Shown here: positions 1-11,009 of the stretch, in pieces | How positions within the stretch are numbered: position 1 is the first letter of the stretch | Layout of the letters: the number at the start of each line of letters is the position of its first letter | Assembly: GCA_019054805.1 (NCBI GenBank) | Contig: JAHQIY010000012.1 | Span: forward strand, 1,612,001-1,676,000 | Source: Brachionus manjavacas | Taxonomy: Eukaryota > Rotifera > Eurotatoria > Ploima > Brachionidae | Length of the DNA stretch: 64,000 nucleotides | Direction of reading: 5' to 3' | The notes under the pieces: generated by a model | The model's database searches: none | Told to the model about the DNA's origin: nothing | The model's input: only the letters and a program-made list of their open reading frames with translations | Translations under genes and position numbers: made by a program

Positions 1-1
1 C

Positions 2-292
2 TTGGTTCTTATTTCCAAGTACTTTAAAATTGAAACCTCAAAAATTACAGTAAATACAAACCAACTTAAAGAAAATCTTAAGATTAATTTGATTTCTAAT
101 GATGGTATATCTGATTCAATTTGGTTATGTCTATGCAATTTAAAATTAAAACATTACAGAACTCTCCTAAACGAGCTAATTCAAAATAAAAGAAATTCAC
201 GAATTTTGGTCCAAATTATCTTGCTTTCTTACTTTCATGCCTTTTTCTATTTTCGAACTAATGTTCCTTTTTTATTTTTATTTTTTTTGTAA
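2..292 (+). CDS. Unrecognised ORF open at the left window edge
   Basis: A 96-codon reading frame runs from the window edge to a stop near 292. Its first half (about 65 residues) has ordinary composition with Lys, Asn and Leu; the last 25 residues are Phe/Leu-rich and look like read-through into intron or poly-T sequence. No domain is recognised and there is no credible ATG, so if real it is the end of an exon or of a decayed mobile-element ORF. A T-rich run of about 25 bases follows near 348-374. Confidence 0.2.
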   Translation: MVLISKYFKIETSKITVNTNQLKENLKINLISNDGISDSIWLCLCNLKLKHYRTLLNELIQNKRNSRILVQIILLSYFHAFFYFRTNVPFLFLFFL

Positions 293-514
293 TTTTATTT
301 TTAGGTAATAATTTTTCATTTTTTAAAAAAACACAAAAACACAAAAATTTTTTTTTTTTTTTTTTTTTTTTTTACTTCTCCTTAAAGGAGGTAAATTCAA
401 TTCAATAAATAAATAAATATATGCGAATAACGAGCCGTTAAACTTCTATTAAAATATTCAAGAAAAGTAGTTTTAAGTAGTGTATAATTAAAGAGCAATT
501 GCAAGTAAAATATT

Positions 515-1107
515 CAGTGACTGTCAAAATATGCTTTTCCTTTACTCCCAATATGCTTTTAAGCTTTTAAGGAATATCCTAAATATGCAATTAGTATGCT
601 TTATTTGCTTTTATATGCTTTAAATTTATATGAATTGATTTTTAGATCCAAATATTTTAATAAATAAAAAAATTTATTAAAATTTATAAAAATATTGTTT
701 ACCTATAGTATATTTAGTAAAATTTATTTAATTTTCAAATTGTAAAAATATTATTTTTTTTGGAACTAATAGGCATTTTTTGGAGTTTTTTTAAATTTTA
801 TTCCCAAAATTTAAAAAAATTATTTGAATAATCATTTCTTCTATAAATATAAAGATCTATAAGAAAAAATCAAATTTTAGCAACAATAAAACACTTCTAA
901 ACTTGTTTTATGCTTCAAAAAATTAATTATTTGATCTTTAAATATGTTCCATTTATTTTTTATTTATTTATTTGTTATTTCCATTTGCTTTCAATATGCT
1001 TTATATGCTTTATAATGCGTTATATGCTAAAAATTATTTATATGCTCATTAAGACCAAATATGCGTCATAACACAAAATATGCTTAAGCATAGTTTGACA
1101 GTCTCTG
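515..1107. mobile_element. Non-autonomous hAT-type element with 8-bp TSD
   Basis: The left end reads CAGTGACTGTCAAAATATGC and the right end, reverse complemented, CAGAGACTGTCAAACTATGC, giving imperfect terminal inverted repeats of about 20 bp. The flanks are aaaatatt (507-514) and ataatatt (1108-1115), a 7/8 match, which is the 8-bp target duplication known for hAT transposons. Both subterminal zones are packed with the hexamer ATATGC or ATATGCTTT, as expected for hAT transposase binding sites. The 593-bp body has no coding potential, so it depended on a transposase supplied elsewhere. Confidence 0.8.
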
Positions 1108-1115
1108 ATAATATT

Positions 1116-1818
1116 AATAAAAACTGCAATTGTCAAAGTAAGATTATTATGTGCGATTATGTAAAGTTTATTTTGTTAATAAACCTTCTTTGCATGTGTA
1201 TAGTATATTGACGAACTTCGTCAAGAGTTTTTCTAAAATAGTCCAGTAATGCGCATTCACGTTTGTTTAATTAGCTCGTTCCTCGCAAATTAATTAATTT
1301 TTTGGATCGGACACAAACTATTAAGTCTATCTATGATTTGCTATTTTAAATGTGCTCATTTATTACATGCTCTGATAATACAGAGCCGTCCTTTACTTAA
1401 AACTTTCCGGTTAGTATGAAAAAAGAGGGAAAAAAGAAACTAATAATTTAATTTGTTGCAATTATAAAGACACTAGTCCGAAGTAGAAAATGAGAGTGAA
1501 GAAATGAAAAGAAAACTAAATACTAAATTCATACAAACATTTAAAATTAATTTTTTTTTTGTTTAGTAATTATTTTTGTTCTGTTTTATTTTTTTTACTC
1601 AATTCTATTTAATCAAAAAAGACACATTCACGAAAGGGGGCTGAAAGGAAGTAGCTCGCTTCCAACCAGTCCGTCTAAAATCCCACCTTATTATTATGAA
1701 ATTAAAATTTTCCGGTTCTTGTAGAGTTAAGACAACTCAGTGCTTTATTTCTTAATGAAAAATTAAAAAAAATTCAACTAACTTTATCAATTTGATTTAA
1801 TGACAAAATAATTATAAT
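1116..1818. other. Non-coding stretch downstream of Staufen
   Basis: No supported ORF is seen on either strand. I looked specifically on the minus strand for further dsRNA-binding domains of the Staufen gene and found none. The 1626-1690 segment is less AT-rich but matches nothing I recognise. Confidence 0.4.
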
Positions 1819-3135
1819 CTAAAGTGACAAGCCTTGCCATAACCTACCTTTATTTTGTTCATTGTTCCCCCGAATCTCGCCAGCAGCAATTTGTTTATTA
1901 AAATACAATTTCATTTTTTTTAAATTCTCTTCGTTAGACATAAAGTCAAGGGCCAAAGCGGCTGCAGAGTGTCTAGCTTTTTGAACACTTTCACCTTCGC
2001 CCACAAATTCCTCATTGCCAATTTTTAATTTCACCTTTGAAATTCCATCGACGCCAAATTTAGTATATCTCTGAGCCCGGCTAGATTTATTTCCAAAACT
2101 AAATGCCCGATTGTAGCCAAAATTTGGCGCATACATTAGAGCCGGCTGGTACACAAAAGGCTTTATCTCAGTACTATTAAAATTGGTGTAGATCGAATTG
2201 GAAACAGGCTTAGATATGTGCTCATAGTTGGCTTTGAGTCCATGTTTCATGCAAAGCGAGTTAAGTCGGACTGTGTTTGATGGTTCGTGCTTGGGCTCGT
2301 TGTCTTTTTTGACTGTGGGCACAATTTTTCTACAGCCTGTCTCTGGCTTAGCTCTTGGAGTCGGCTTGGCAAACTTGGTCCCATTCAACGCCATCTCCGC
2401 TGCTTTATGCTGCGCTTTTTTGATGCTAGACCCACTCGCCTCATACGACTCTTCCTCACTTGTCCCAGCACCCAGTTTGAGTTGCACATAAAAAGTTTTT
2501 TTATGCGCTGGACCTTTCTCATCCAACAGTATGTACTCGTGTTTTATCTGAAAAAAAAATTTATTTGAATTAGTCTTTTAAAAATTTTCAAAAAATAAAA
2601 TTTTTTTTTCAATTACTTTATTAAATTTGACTAGTTCGTGTATTAGACACATATGAGTTTTTTTGTTTAGCTCTGAATTTCTGACCTCTTGTGTTTCGTT
2701 TGCTTGGGAGTTGTCTTGTTCAGCGCTAGATTGAGATTTGCCTGGCTCTTCGCTTGGTGTCTCCGGCTTGGTATGCACCGAGTGAGGCCATAGTTTGTGC
2801 ATGTTCTGCTCTTTTTTCACTTTTAGATAGCTGCGTTTGTCTTGGTAAGTCGGTTTCATGAACATGCTGAGGGAGTAGAAGTTTTTGGCGCTCATTTGAT
2901 ATGGATTAAAAAATTGATAGTTTGGACTTTGCTGACTGGCATAGAATGGTATGTGAGCGGGAGGATTTGGGTAGAAAAAAGGGGTCTTGTTGGCGGCGCG
3001 GAGAGCAGGTTTGTTTTTGAAATCTTTGTTAAAATCGTTCATTGATGACAGTTCGTTCAAATTGGCAACCAAGCTGTTGGGTCCGGGTGCACTCTCTGGC
3101 TCTAGTTTAATTTCGTCCAAAGTGTTCGGCATCAT
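1819..3135 (-). CDS. stau: Staufen-like double-stranded RNA-binding protein
   Basis: Staufen proteins bind dsRNA and act in mRNA localisation, translation and decay. Exon 1 is 3135-2617 and exon 2 is 2547-1819, with a 69-nt intron (2616-2548, GT...CAG) that splits the first dsRBD; the joined frame is open and gives about 415 residues. dsRBD1 (about 159-228) has HELVKFNK, DEKGPAHKKTF and the C-terminal KKAQHKAAEMAL RNA-contact helix. dsRBD2 starts at about 264 (VRLNSLCMKHGL) and resumes at about 343 (SKVKLKIGNEEFVGEG, then KARHSAAALAL). The roughly 55-residue aromatic-rich insert between the halves matches the split dsRBD2 known from Drosophila Staufen. The start is the first ATG, 6 nt inside the open frame. 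The frame stops at 1819, but GGTAGGTTATGG about 30 nt earlier is a good donor, so downstream exons with dsRBD3-5 may lie outside the window. Confidence 0.85.
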
Positions 3136-3235
3136 CTTCAAGCTTATTGAACGAATATTAACAAAATTTATTTCAATAACAAATCGACTTGTAAAAAAAA
3201 AGAGAAAAAAAGAGAGAAGAAATTTTTAATAGTTG

Positions 3236-4495
3236 AGGAATTTAGTTATTTATTTTATGCAGCTCTTGAATCTAGAAACATCTAATTAAATTATATTTGA
3301 ACCAAATGTTAAGTTTGTTTTGCTTGTAGGTAGAATTTGAATAAAAATTCAATCACTTTTAATTTAATCAATTTGGAGAAGAAGTATATTTTAGCAAAGA
3401 GTAAAAACTCATAATTGTATAGAAAATTAATCTATGAAGACGAGTTCTTTAATTCATTCAACATTTAGTGAATCGAACACGTCCAATTTTGTCCTATTGT
3501 TAGAAGACAAATTATTGCTCATTTTGATGAAAAGATTAAAAATATACATAGCTCACCACAATTTGAGATTTTTTTTTTTAAATTAATTTAAAAATTGATT
3601 AATTGGGTTATTAAAATCGATACCAAAAAACTTGAATGGAATTCCCCAAAATTTTAATTTTTTCCCCCAAATATTAAATAGAATTCTCCAATTATTAAGA
3701 TTATACTTAAAAAATTTGGTAGCACCAAATTAAGTAAAAAAACACTAATTTTTATTTATTTTTATTTATTTGATTAAAACTTCACTTTTTATTAAAAATT
3801 TAAAACAAAGTACATTGGCACACACAAAACTAAGTCCGCAATTTTTTATCTTTGACTCTTATTTATTGAATTTTCTTTAATCGATTAACCTTGAAATAAA
3901 AAGTATTGGCAAAGTATATGAACATTTCCAAGAATATGAGCCATTGAATGAATTTAAAGATTAATTAAAAACCATCATTTGACAACATTTTTTGGAGTTT
4001 TCATTCAACAGATAGACTAGCCAACAGCGATAAACATGTCTACAACTCCAAACATAGAAAAAAAGGATGCAAAAAAAAACACTTTTCTTTTAAAGTAAAA
4101 AACGATGAGACAGGTGGTACTTGGTACTGGTACTGGCTAAAAAATTTACAAGTATCATCATCAAATATCAATAGCAGCTCGGAAAAAACAATTGAGTGAA
4201 ACACAAGCTTTTAACGCTGTTCCAAAAGTCAAGTGAGTCTGATGTTGAAGAAGAAGAACCAGTATCAAAAAGAGCAAGATTGGAGACAAACAATGTAGAA
4301 ATTATTGAAAAACAAGCAAAATTGTGTGATCAATGTGGCGCATGAAGAAATAACGCTACTGGGCTTGTCCAAACAAATGTGGAAAAAGTAGAAAATTTAG
4401 TGTCACAAGTAAAAAAAGTTTTTTATTTTTATTCTCATTTTAATTAAATTGGTGTCAAATAATAAAAAATGTTTTATTTTTTATTTTTTGTGGTT
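3236..4495. other. AT-rich spacer with a decayed coding remnant at about 4030-4420
   Basis: Most of this stretch shows nothing. On the plus strand between about 4200 and 4400 the sequence reads as an acidic then basic patch (SDVEEEEPVSKRARL) followed by CDQCGA and, in another frame, CPNKCGKSRKF. This looks like a frameshifted remnant of a nuclear or transposon protein. I cannot assign it. Confidence 0.25.
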
Positions 4496-4499
4496 ATTC

Positions 4500-6310
4500 T
4501 AGTAGTAGTAGTAGTAGTAGTAGTTTTGACTGTAGCTGGCTAGCCAGCGAGTGTGCTGATAAGGCACACTATGACAGCTGATGTGATTGATTGCTGCTCA
4601 TCCAGCAATCAATGCCTGCTTTAAAGCTGTTAACATTAGGGGCTTCAACTAATTGATTTGGCAGTGAGTTCCATATATTAGCGGTTCTGTTGAAAAAAAA
4701 GTTATCTCTATGTTGGAGCCTCGAAATTTCTTTGTGATATTTGAAGCAGTGACCTCTTCCTTGGATTTTGGTAACATTAAAATTGTTGCTTTTTTCAACC
4801 AATTCTATTCCATGCATGAATTTGTATAATTGAATTAGATCACCCCTTTTTCTTATTTCCACCAGATTTGGAATGTTTAAAGCCTTCAATCTGCTTTCAT
4901 ACGGTTTGTTTCTAATTGAAGAAACAAATTTCGTAGCTCTGCGTTGAATCCTTTCAACATTCTCACAGTCTGACTTAAGAAATGGAGACCATACAGGCAC
5001 AGCAAATTCCAAAAGAGGACGAACAAAAGTTAAATACAATGATCTAAATAACTTACAATCAAAACGAGCGAATGATTTCCTGATGCGACCCAACATTTGA
5101 TTTGCTTTGTTTGTAGCCTCTATCACTTGGTTTTTCCATTTGAGATTTGTATTGAAGATGACTCCAAGATCTCTTTCGGTTTCAGACGTTGATAACTGTT
5201 TACCATTAATAGAATAAGTGAATTCTTTGTTTTTATGACCGTAATGCATAACCACACATTTTGATGTGTTGAAGAGAAGAAGCCAATCTAGAGTCCACTT
5301 GAAAATTAAATCTAAATCTGATTGAAGTTTCACTGCGCTTATTTCTGATACCGTTTGCGAGAATATTTTTGTATCATCTGCATTCATTTTGACAATATTT
5401 TCTATTCCTTTTGGTAGATCATTGATATACAAAACGAACAAAAGTGGACCAATCACTGATCCTTGTGGTACACCGCTAAAAATCTCAACCTAATCCGAAA
5501 AAAATTCACCTTGAACAACTCGTTGTCTTCTATTTTTCAAAAAAGCTTCAATCCATTTTAGTGTCAGACCATCAAAGCCATACGCTTTCAATTTAGCTAT
5601 TAGTCGTCTGTGCGGAACAGTATCAAATGCTTTGGCAAAATCAAGCAGAATTACATCAACAGGAATACTTTTGTCTAGACTCATTGAGATGAAATCTAGA
5701 GTTTCCATAAGATTAGATGTACATGACTTTTTCCTGACAAATCCATGCTGTTCTTTAGATATAATATTGTTCTTATAAAGATAGTCTTCCATTTTAGTTC
5801 TTATTATGCTTTCCATCATTTTGCACGGAATTGAAGTTAAAGACACGGGACGATAATTGCTGGCCGTTGATTTATCACCTTTTTTAAACAATGGAGTAAT
5901 ATTTGCTGATCTGAATTGTATTGGAAGCTGACTATTAGATAAAGACTTTCTGAAAATTAAAGTTAAAGGAACAGTAAAGGCTTCTGCACATTTTTTTAGC
6001 AATAGCGGATGAAGCTTGTCTACACCACATGATTTATTTTGATTAAGGTCTTGTAATTTTTTATAAACCAATTCATAACTAATATCATTTGGTTCAATGT
6101 CAACATATTCTGAACAGTTTCATTTAGTTCAGCTACAAAAGGTGGAAGCTCCCCATCTTGTTCAATAACAAAAACATCTTGAAAACATTTATTTAGTAGA
6201 TTTGATATCTCTTTCGGTTCTTGCGTTAATTCATTGTTTGACTTCTTTAATACTTTGATTGATTCTCTGATTACTTGTTGATCATTTAGATATTTGTATA
6301 ATAAATTCTA
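4500..6310 (-). mobile_element. 5'-truncated LINE (CR1/jockey-type) with reverse transcriptase
   Basis: On the minus strand a single frame runs 6071 to 4569 and encodes the RT palm and thumb. Visible motifs are KNKSCGVDKLHP, FKKGDKSTASNYRPVSL, LLDFAKAFDTVPH, GVPQGSVIGPLLF, the catalytic loop as NADD instead of FADD, and the downstream RRATKF and RKRGDLIQLYK blocks. One in-frame stop lies at 5490-5492. Weaker coding continues upstream to about 6310, and the endonuclease domain is missing. The 3' end, at low coordinates, terminates in an (ACT)n microsatellite, seen on the plus strand as AGT/TAG repeats from 4500 to 4524. The stop and altered catalytic motif make it a dead copy. The element family resembles the copy at 15,565-16,535. 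Confidence 0.85.
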
Positions 6311-6504
6311 ATAAAATTGTGAGAAAAACTTAAAAATTTGTGGTATTCGAACTTAATTTCTCTATTAAATATATTTTTCTAATCTAGTTGGATCTTAAAT
6401 AAAATACTAATCTAATTTTATACTTTCTGGATACTTTCTAAATTGTTTTGATCTAAATTTAGTGCCTAATATCGATAGAAAATATCGATTTTTTTTAATT
6501 AAGC

Positions 6505-7150
6505 CTATTTCCTATTAATTAATCTTGAATAAAAAAATCCAAATGTTTTTTCTCCACTATTCGCTTTTGCCATCGGTTCAAACAGGTTTGCACTATTCCT
6601 TAAATTGTAACCTAAATTTCTCGAGTCATTTTTAAGAAATCTGTTTTTTATATTCTCAGGCGAGTTATGATAGAATAAAGTCTTAAAAGAAAAAGATAAC
6701 ATTCTTTCTAAAAATCTATGCTGTAAAGCATATAAGCAAAATTATTAACATCATTAAAGTTTTTCGATTCAAATTTGAACTTAAACAACTTAAAAATAGA
6801 AAAATAATAACTTTTAATTATTGCCTTTTTAGAAAAATAGCACAAGAGAGTTGAACAATAATCAAAATAAGGTAGGATAAATGTTTTGAAAAACTGAACT
6901 TTAACAGAAGCTGACAAAAAAAGAGTCATTTAAAACTAAACAATTTCTTATTTACAGCAAGAGTTATACTGCAAGCTCGTTTAGAGAAATTTAGATTATG
7001 ATCAATCATAAAACCTAAAAGACTGATTTCTTTGAAAACTTTTATTTCTATTCCAGATAAGTGTATTGTTACAGGAGCAATAACATTTCTTTTAGTAAAT
7101 ATCATACAGAACGTTTTCGACCAGTTTATATCGACCTTGTAAAAACAGTA
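6505..7150 (-). mobile_element. LINE reverse-transcriptase C-terminal fragment, second family
   Basis: Reading 7150 to 6505 on the minus strand gives a decayed RT C-terminal region: KVDINWSKTFCMIF, then ISLLGFMIDHNLNFSK, then VKVQFFKTFILPYFDYCSTL, and a tail with NLGYNLRNS. Two open pieces (6929-6708 and 6702-6505) are separated by a stop. This family differs from the copy just downstream at 4.5-6.3 kb and recurs in worse condition at about 12.23-12.62 kb. Confidence 0.75.
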
Positions 7151-7159
7151 ATCTTTTAA

Positions 7160-8130
7160 AATTTAAGCAGTTTACAGACCAGCAGCAACCAGCGCAATTA
7201 TAAATTTATTTTTTTTTAATAATTTTTTTTGAAAGAAAATTAAAAAAAAAATAATCAAAATAATTAAAAAATTAATAAAATAAACTTTCATTCTTTCGAA
7301 TATAAATGATCATTGATATCATTTAAAAATAATTATTTTTTTGTTTCTATAATATTTTACTGATATAATTTCGATGCTCTCGGAAGATATCTAATTTTAT
7401 TGCTCAAGGTTATCGATATCAGACACTACCTTGAATCTTCCATCAAAAATAATTTCTCATTTAAATAAACTGTATGTTTTGAAAATTTAAAACAATTGAT
7501 TTTTATACTTAATGGTTCAGCAAAGAAAGAGGAAATAATAAGGTAGTAATTACACAATCAGATAGACTGTCTCGGGTGTCCATTTTTTTTTAATCTACTA
7601 TCAAATTAATCTTCGAAATCATTTTTTTTAATCAAGCATTTTAGAATTTGGTGAAAAAATTGCTTTTTATTTTTGGAAATAACTCTATTGTCAAAAGGCT
7701 TTTTTGTAAATAAAAAAATTGTTTATGTATAAAGAGTTTTTTTCATGTAGTATTTTTACCAGACTTGTGCAAAAGTCAGAAATCCTGAACTCAGACAGCT
7801 TATACTCTGAAATGCAAACAGGTCAAGTCTGTGGTAAGACAATCCATTCGAAAGTTTAAAAAATCGAAGTTAATTTTGTGTTCAGCAGGTCTTACTTTTA
7901 TATTCGAAAAAATTGGTAAATAAAACAATTATTCACAGAATAAAATGAAGAAAAAATTAAAAAAATTAATCAATTTTTTCGTTTATTAAAAATTATTAAA
8001 AGTCTTTTTATAAAAGTCGATTTTTTCAAATTTAAAAAATTGAGGTTTAATAATTTACACCCCATTGTATACAAATTTTTTAATTTTTTAGATTCTCAGT
8101 ACATCATGTACACAGAATTTCAAAAACATG
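7160..8130. other. Non-coding stretch with LINE tail debris
   Basis: No credible ORF. A short match to the LINE C-terminal end seen at 21.8 kb (a GAGGAAATAATAAGGTAGTAATTACACAAT-like block) lies near 7530-7562. A small inverted pair CAGACTTG/CAAGTCTG spans about 7762-7832. The rest is simple AT-rich sequence. Confidence 0.35.
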
Positions 8131-8135
8131 CTACC

Positions 8136-8907
8136 TTAGGAATTTTTTTTTCTCAAATTTTTACGACTTTTTCGATTTCTTTCTGAAAATTGGTCTTCAT
8201 ACTGTTTGTTCAAGTCTTTAAAGCCTAATAAATGTTTAAATTAAAAAAATAAAAAAAAATAAAATATTTTACTTTTATATTCATAGCTATCGATTTTGTT
8301 GGGTAGCATTTCTTCAATTCTATTGATAATCTTATTCTTGCTAATAGAAGAAGCATTTGAATTCCAAATTTGAATTGTATCCTCTCTTTTGCGTCTTCCA
8401 AATCTTATTCCAATAAAATCATCATTCTCATTCAACAATTCACTTAGCTTTTCTCCAATTACTGCCATCAAAATTTCAAGCCACACTTCAGACTTTAAAA
8501 TTTCAAGTGATAATTATCTTTCGAAATTTAAATAAAAATAATTTAATTACAGAAACTTCTTGATTGCATTTTATTTTAAACTGGCCTCCGTTGGCGATTT
8601 CTTTGTTCTCGCGTATAGGTCTTAGATCTCTTTTCATCAAATGATATGAAAACCCAGACTCGATCGAGGATACATCAGGTAAATTGTTAAAATAGGACCA
8701 AAAAGTCATCACAGTGCTAAATTCACCTAATTTTATTAAATTATTTTGATAGTCATCTCCGGTTAATAGGCCTTCGTTTTTATCAATCCAGAAAGTCCAA
8801 AGACTTTCTAGCTCATAATCTTGATTGCCATTTATCTTCCCAGTTTCCGGACTATTGTGATTTTCTAGATTTGTTTCTCGCTCGGACTCTTCTTGAGAAT
8901 TGGACAT
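8136..8907 (-). CDS. eIF4E3: eIF4E3-like (class III) cap-binding-fold protein
   Basis: Three exons on the minus strand (8907-8551, 8492-8273, 8224-8136) with introns of 58 and 48 nt join to 666 nt, 221 residues, close to the vertebrate eIF4E3 length. The fold signature is clear: SLWTFWIDK (36-43), TFWSYFNNLPDVSS (68-81), SYHLMKRDLRP, ANGG, WLEILMAVIGEKL and REDTIQIWNSNAS. SYHLM, NNLP and the DREDxxQxWNxNAS-type block favour eIF4E3 over eIF4E1 or 4EHP. The aromatic cap sandwich is altered: the position equivalent to Trp56 of eIF4E1 is Tyr53 and that equivalent to Trp102 is Arg99 (codon CGC), followed by a conserved Glu. eIF4E3 of vertebrates keeps the second Trp. The C-terminal tail is basic (ERNRKSRKNLRKK). 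It may bind cap weakly or act as a translation regulator without canonical cap stacking; that is inference. Confidence 0.85.
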
Positions 8908-9465
8908 TATTTTAAAATTAATTTAATTTAAACTAAAGCTTTGAAAGTTTGTTAAAGTTAGGAATATAATTTCAAAAATTCTTCATTATCATATTTAAAA
9001 TTTTGAAAATCGAAATTATCTTTTAGTCAAATGAGGAATAATTGCGAGAAATATTAAGATTTAGCTTTAATCAGTAAAAGTGAAGGTAATTTAATTTAGA
9101 TACTTTTTTGGTGAATTAAAAAATTCTTGTATTTAAAAAAATCATTTTGTTGACTTTGATTTTAATTATTTAGATAATTTTTAAGTAAATTTTTGATAAA
9201 AAATTAGTGCAATATTTTTTATGAAAATTTCTTTTTAGATTAAGCTTTTAATTAAAACTTTATGCACTATCGAAATTTGAATTTCGAGTAGAAAAATATT
9301 AAATTTTTTATTTTTAATAATTACTTGAAGTCATTATCAAGACAAAGTGGGAAATTTTTGCTATAAAAAATATTTTTTCGTGGCAGAGCGGTGTTGCCAA
9401 GAGTGAAATATGATTCATCATCAATTATAAATTAATATTTGCTATATTTTAAAAGCATTCGACGA
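8908..9465. other. Upstream region of the eIF4E3-like gene
   Basis: AT-rich with no ORF. The promoter of the minus-strand eIF4E3-like gene must lie at the low-coordinate end of this stretch; no specific motif can be named. Confidence 0.3.
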
Positions 9466-9469
9466 CATT

Positions 9470-9940
9470 TCTGCCTGGCTGCCTTCTCCTGGTTAGCATT
9501 TAAAAGAGCTCTCTTTTGTTTTTATACTTTCTTTGCGAACGACCCGATTTATGATTGAAATAGGCTCTAAGTTTAGCAACTATTTGTTTCGTCGCAATTT
9601 TAGCAGGTCTACCACTTCCTTTTTTCCTTTTGAAAATTTTATCTTTTTCTATAACATCTAGGCAACGATAAACGGAAATGTTTTTGTTTCCAAGACCAGT
9701 GAATCGCCTTACAGCTTCAGCTTTTGGCAAATTTTGGTTACTTTTACAAAGTTTAACAAATCTTTTTTGATGGTTACGCACATTTTTTACTAACAACTTA
9801 TCGAAAATTCTACTTGATGATAAAATTTTTATTTATTTCAAAGCTAGGATCAGCCTGATTTTAAATTTTGAAAAAATTGGGAAAGGTCTTGTCCACTCTT
9901 ACGGCAAATTAAACTAATTTTTTGTACAGTTATAGTGTGC
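9470..9940 (-). mobile_element. 5' fragment of a Tc1-like element with transposase HTH domain
   Basis: The minus-strand frame 9796-9500 encodes an N-terminal DNA-binding domain: KSNQNLPKAEAVRRF, then KRKKGSGRPAKIATKQ, then LRAYFNHKSGRSQRK, the linker and paired-like HTH layout of Tc1-type transposases. No catalytic domain follows, and the apparent start is not ATG. The upstream sequence to about 9940 (AAGGTCTTGTCCACTCTTACGG) recurs in reverse orientation at 20.18-20.30 kb together with a decayed copy of the same N-terminal codons, which defines a dispersed family with a shared 5' end. Confidence 0.65.
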
Positions 9941-10130
9941 CTGTTTAACTCTTCACCAAAGTTTTTTATAAAGGTAATCTGTCCACTTATAAGACATAAC
10001 AGATGATAAAATATTGATAAAAACAAAAATTTATTGAATTTTAAATAAATTTTTAAATTATAAATTTTTCAAATTTTTTATTCAAGTTTTAATATTTTTA
10101 ATTTTTAAATTGAATTTAATTTAATTTCAA
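9935..10130. repeat. Dispersed repeat shared with 15.1 kb and 59.0 kb
   Basis: The block starting GTGCCTGTTTAACTCTTCA and ending in runs such as AAATTATAAATTTTTCAAAT recurs at about 59,005-59,230, and its 3' half also at 15,115-15,250. At 59 kb it is internal to a hAT-like element, so this is a fragment of that family. Confidence 0.55.
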
Positions 10131-10132
10131 AA

Positions 10133-10800
10133 TGGTCTAATTTTTTGTGTTTGAATTACAAAATAAATCCAATGTTGAAATAACATTGAAAAAGTGCGAT
10201 GTTTCAAATATTTTTTTCAGTTTCAAAAAAAAAATAATTTTAAGTTAGGATTGCAAACATGAAAAACTTAGTCTTTTTTTTATAAATTTTAACTTTGGGT
10301 CTGTGATATGAAAGATAATAATTGTAGTTTAAAAAACTATCTTCGCTCTATTCTTCATATTTCATTTATTAAGTATTTGTTAAAATGCACAAAACGAAAT
10401 TAAATTATAACTAAAGTTAAAATTTTATAAGAAGAAAACAAAGTTTTTTGAATCTTGTTGCTTAGCTAAACTCTATTTCACCTGTTACTGGAACAATTCT
10501 TGTTCAGGTTCTATGAACTATTTTTGGTTCACCCTAAATCTATTTTGAACAAAAAAATTGGGTGAACCATTAGTTCACAGAATCTTAGAACAAGAATTTT
10601 TCGGATAATAAGTGAAATCTGGTTCGCCTAACCGACTAGATCAAGTTTTTCAACGACTGAAAATAAACTTTAATCTAAATGAATTTTTTTTCTTTATTTT
10701 TCATTTTATTCATTTTTTTTTTAAATTTATATTATTTAACTTTATTTTAAGTTTTTTCATTGGTTTTTATTCTGAAGGATTTAATTGATCTAATCAATTG
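10133..10800. mobile_element. Truncated copy of the TIR element seen whole at 49.0-50.3 kb
   Basis: From 10,133 (TGGTCTAATTTTTTGTGTTT) to about 10,530 the sequence closely follows 49,041-49,450, including the left terminal repeat. An internal fold-back at about 10,447-10,650 pairs GAACAATTCTTGTTC and GGTTCACCC with their complements. Near 10,690-10,790 lies a plus-oriented LINE 3' end (TTTTTATTCTGAAGGA) in the same relative position as in the 49-kb copy. No right terminal repeat is found. Confidence 0.65.
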
Positions 10801-11009
10801 ATTTGTAAAAGCTTTTGTATGCCAATTTATATTTATCGAAAATTTTAACTGGGGGGGGGGAAGAATCATTAAAAAGTTGGCTCTCCAAACTTTTTTTTTG
10901 TTTTTGGTACCTTTTTTTTTATTTTTTTTCCTTAATTAATATCTCAGAAAAATTTACACGCTTTTTTACACCAACATAAATAAGTTCTGAAAGGAATAGA
11001 GAAGGAGCA

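Noticed and set aside
2228-2568. Plus-strand ORFs opposite the Staufen gene
   Set aside because: They are complements of the well-supported minus-strand dsRBD exon and have no motif of their own.
2842-3229. Plus-strand ORFs opposite Staufen exon 1
   Set aside because: Shadow frames of coding sequence on the other strand.
4500-4524. AGT repeats as an independent microsatellite
   Set aside because: They sit exactly at the 3' end of a LINE and match the tail of a second copy, so they are the element's tail.
10848-10862. Run of about ten G residues as a possible structured element
   Set aside because: A single homopolymer cannot form a quadruplex with spaced tracts; treated as a mononucleotide run or sequencing-prone site.
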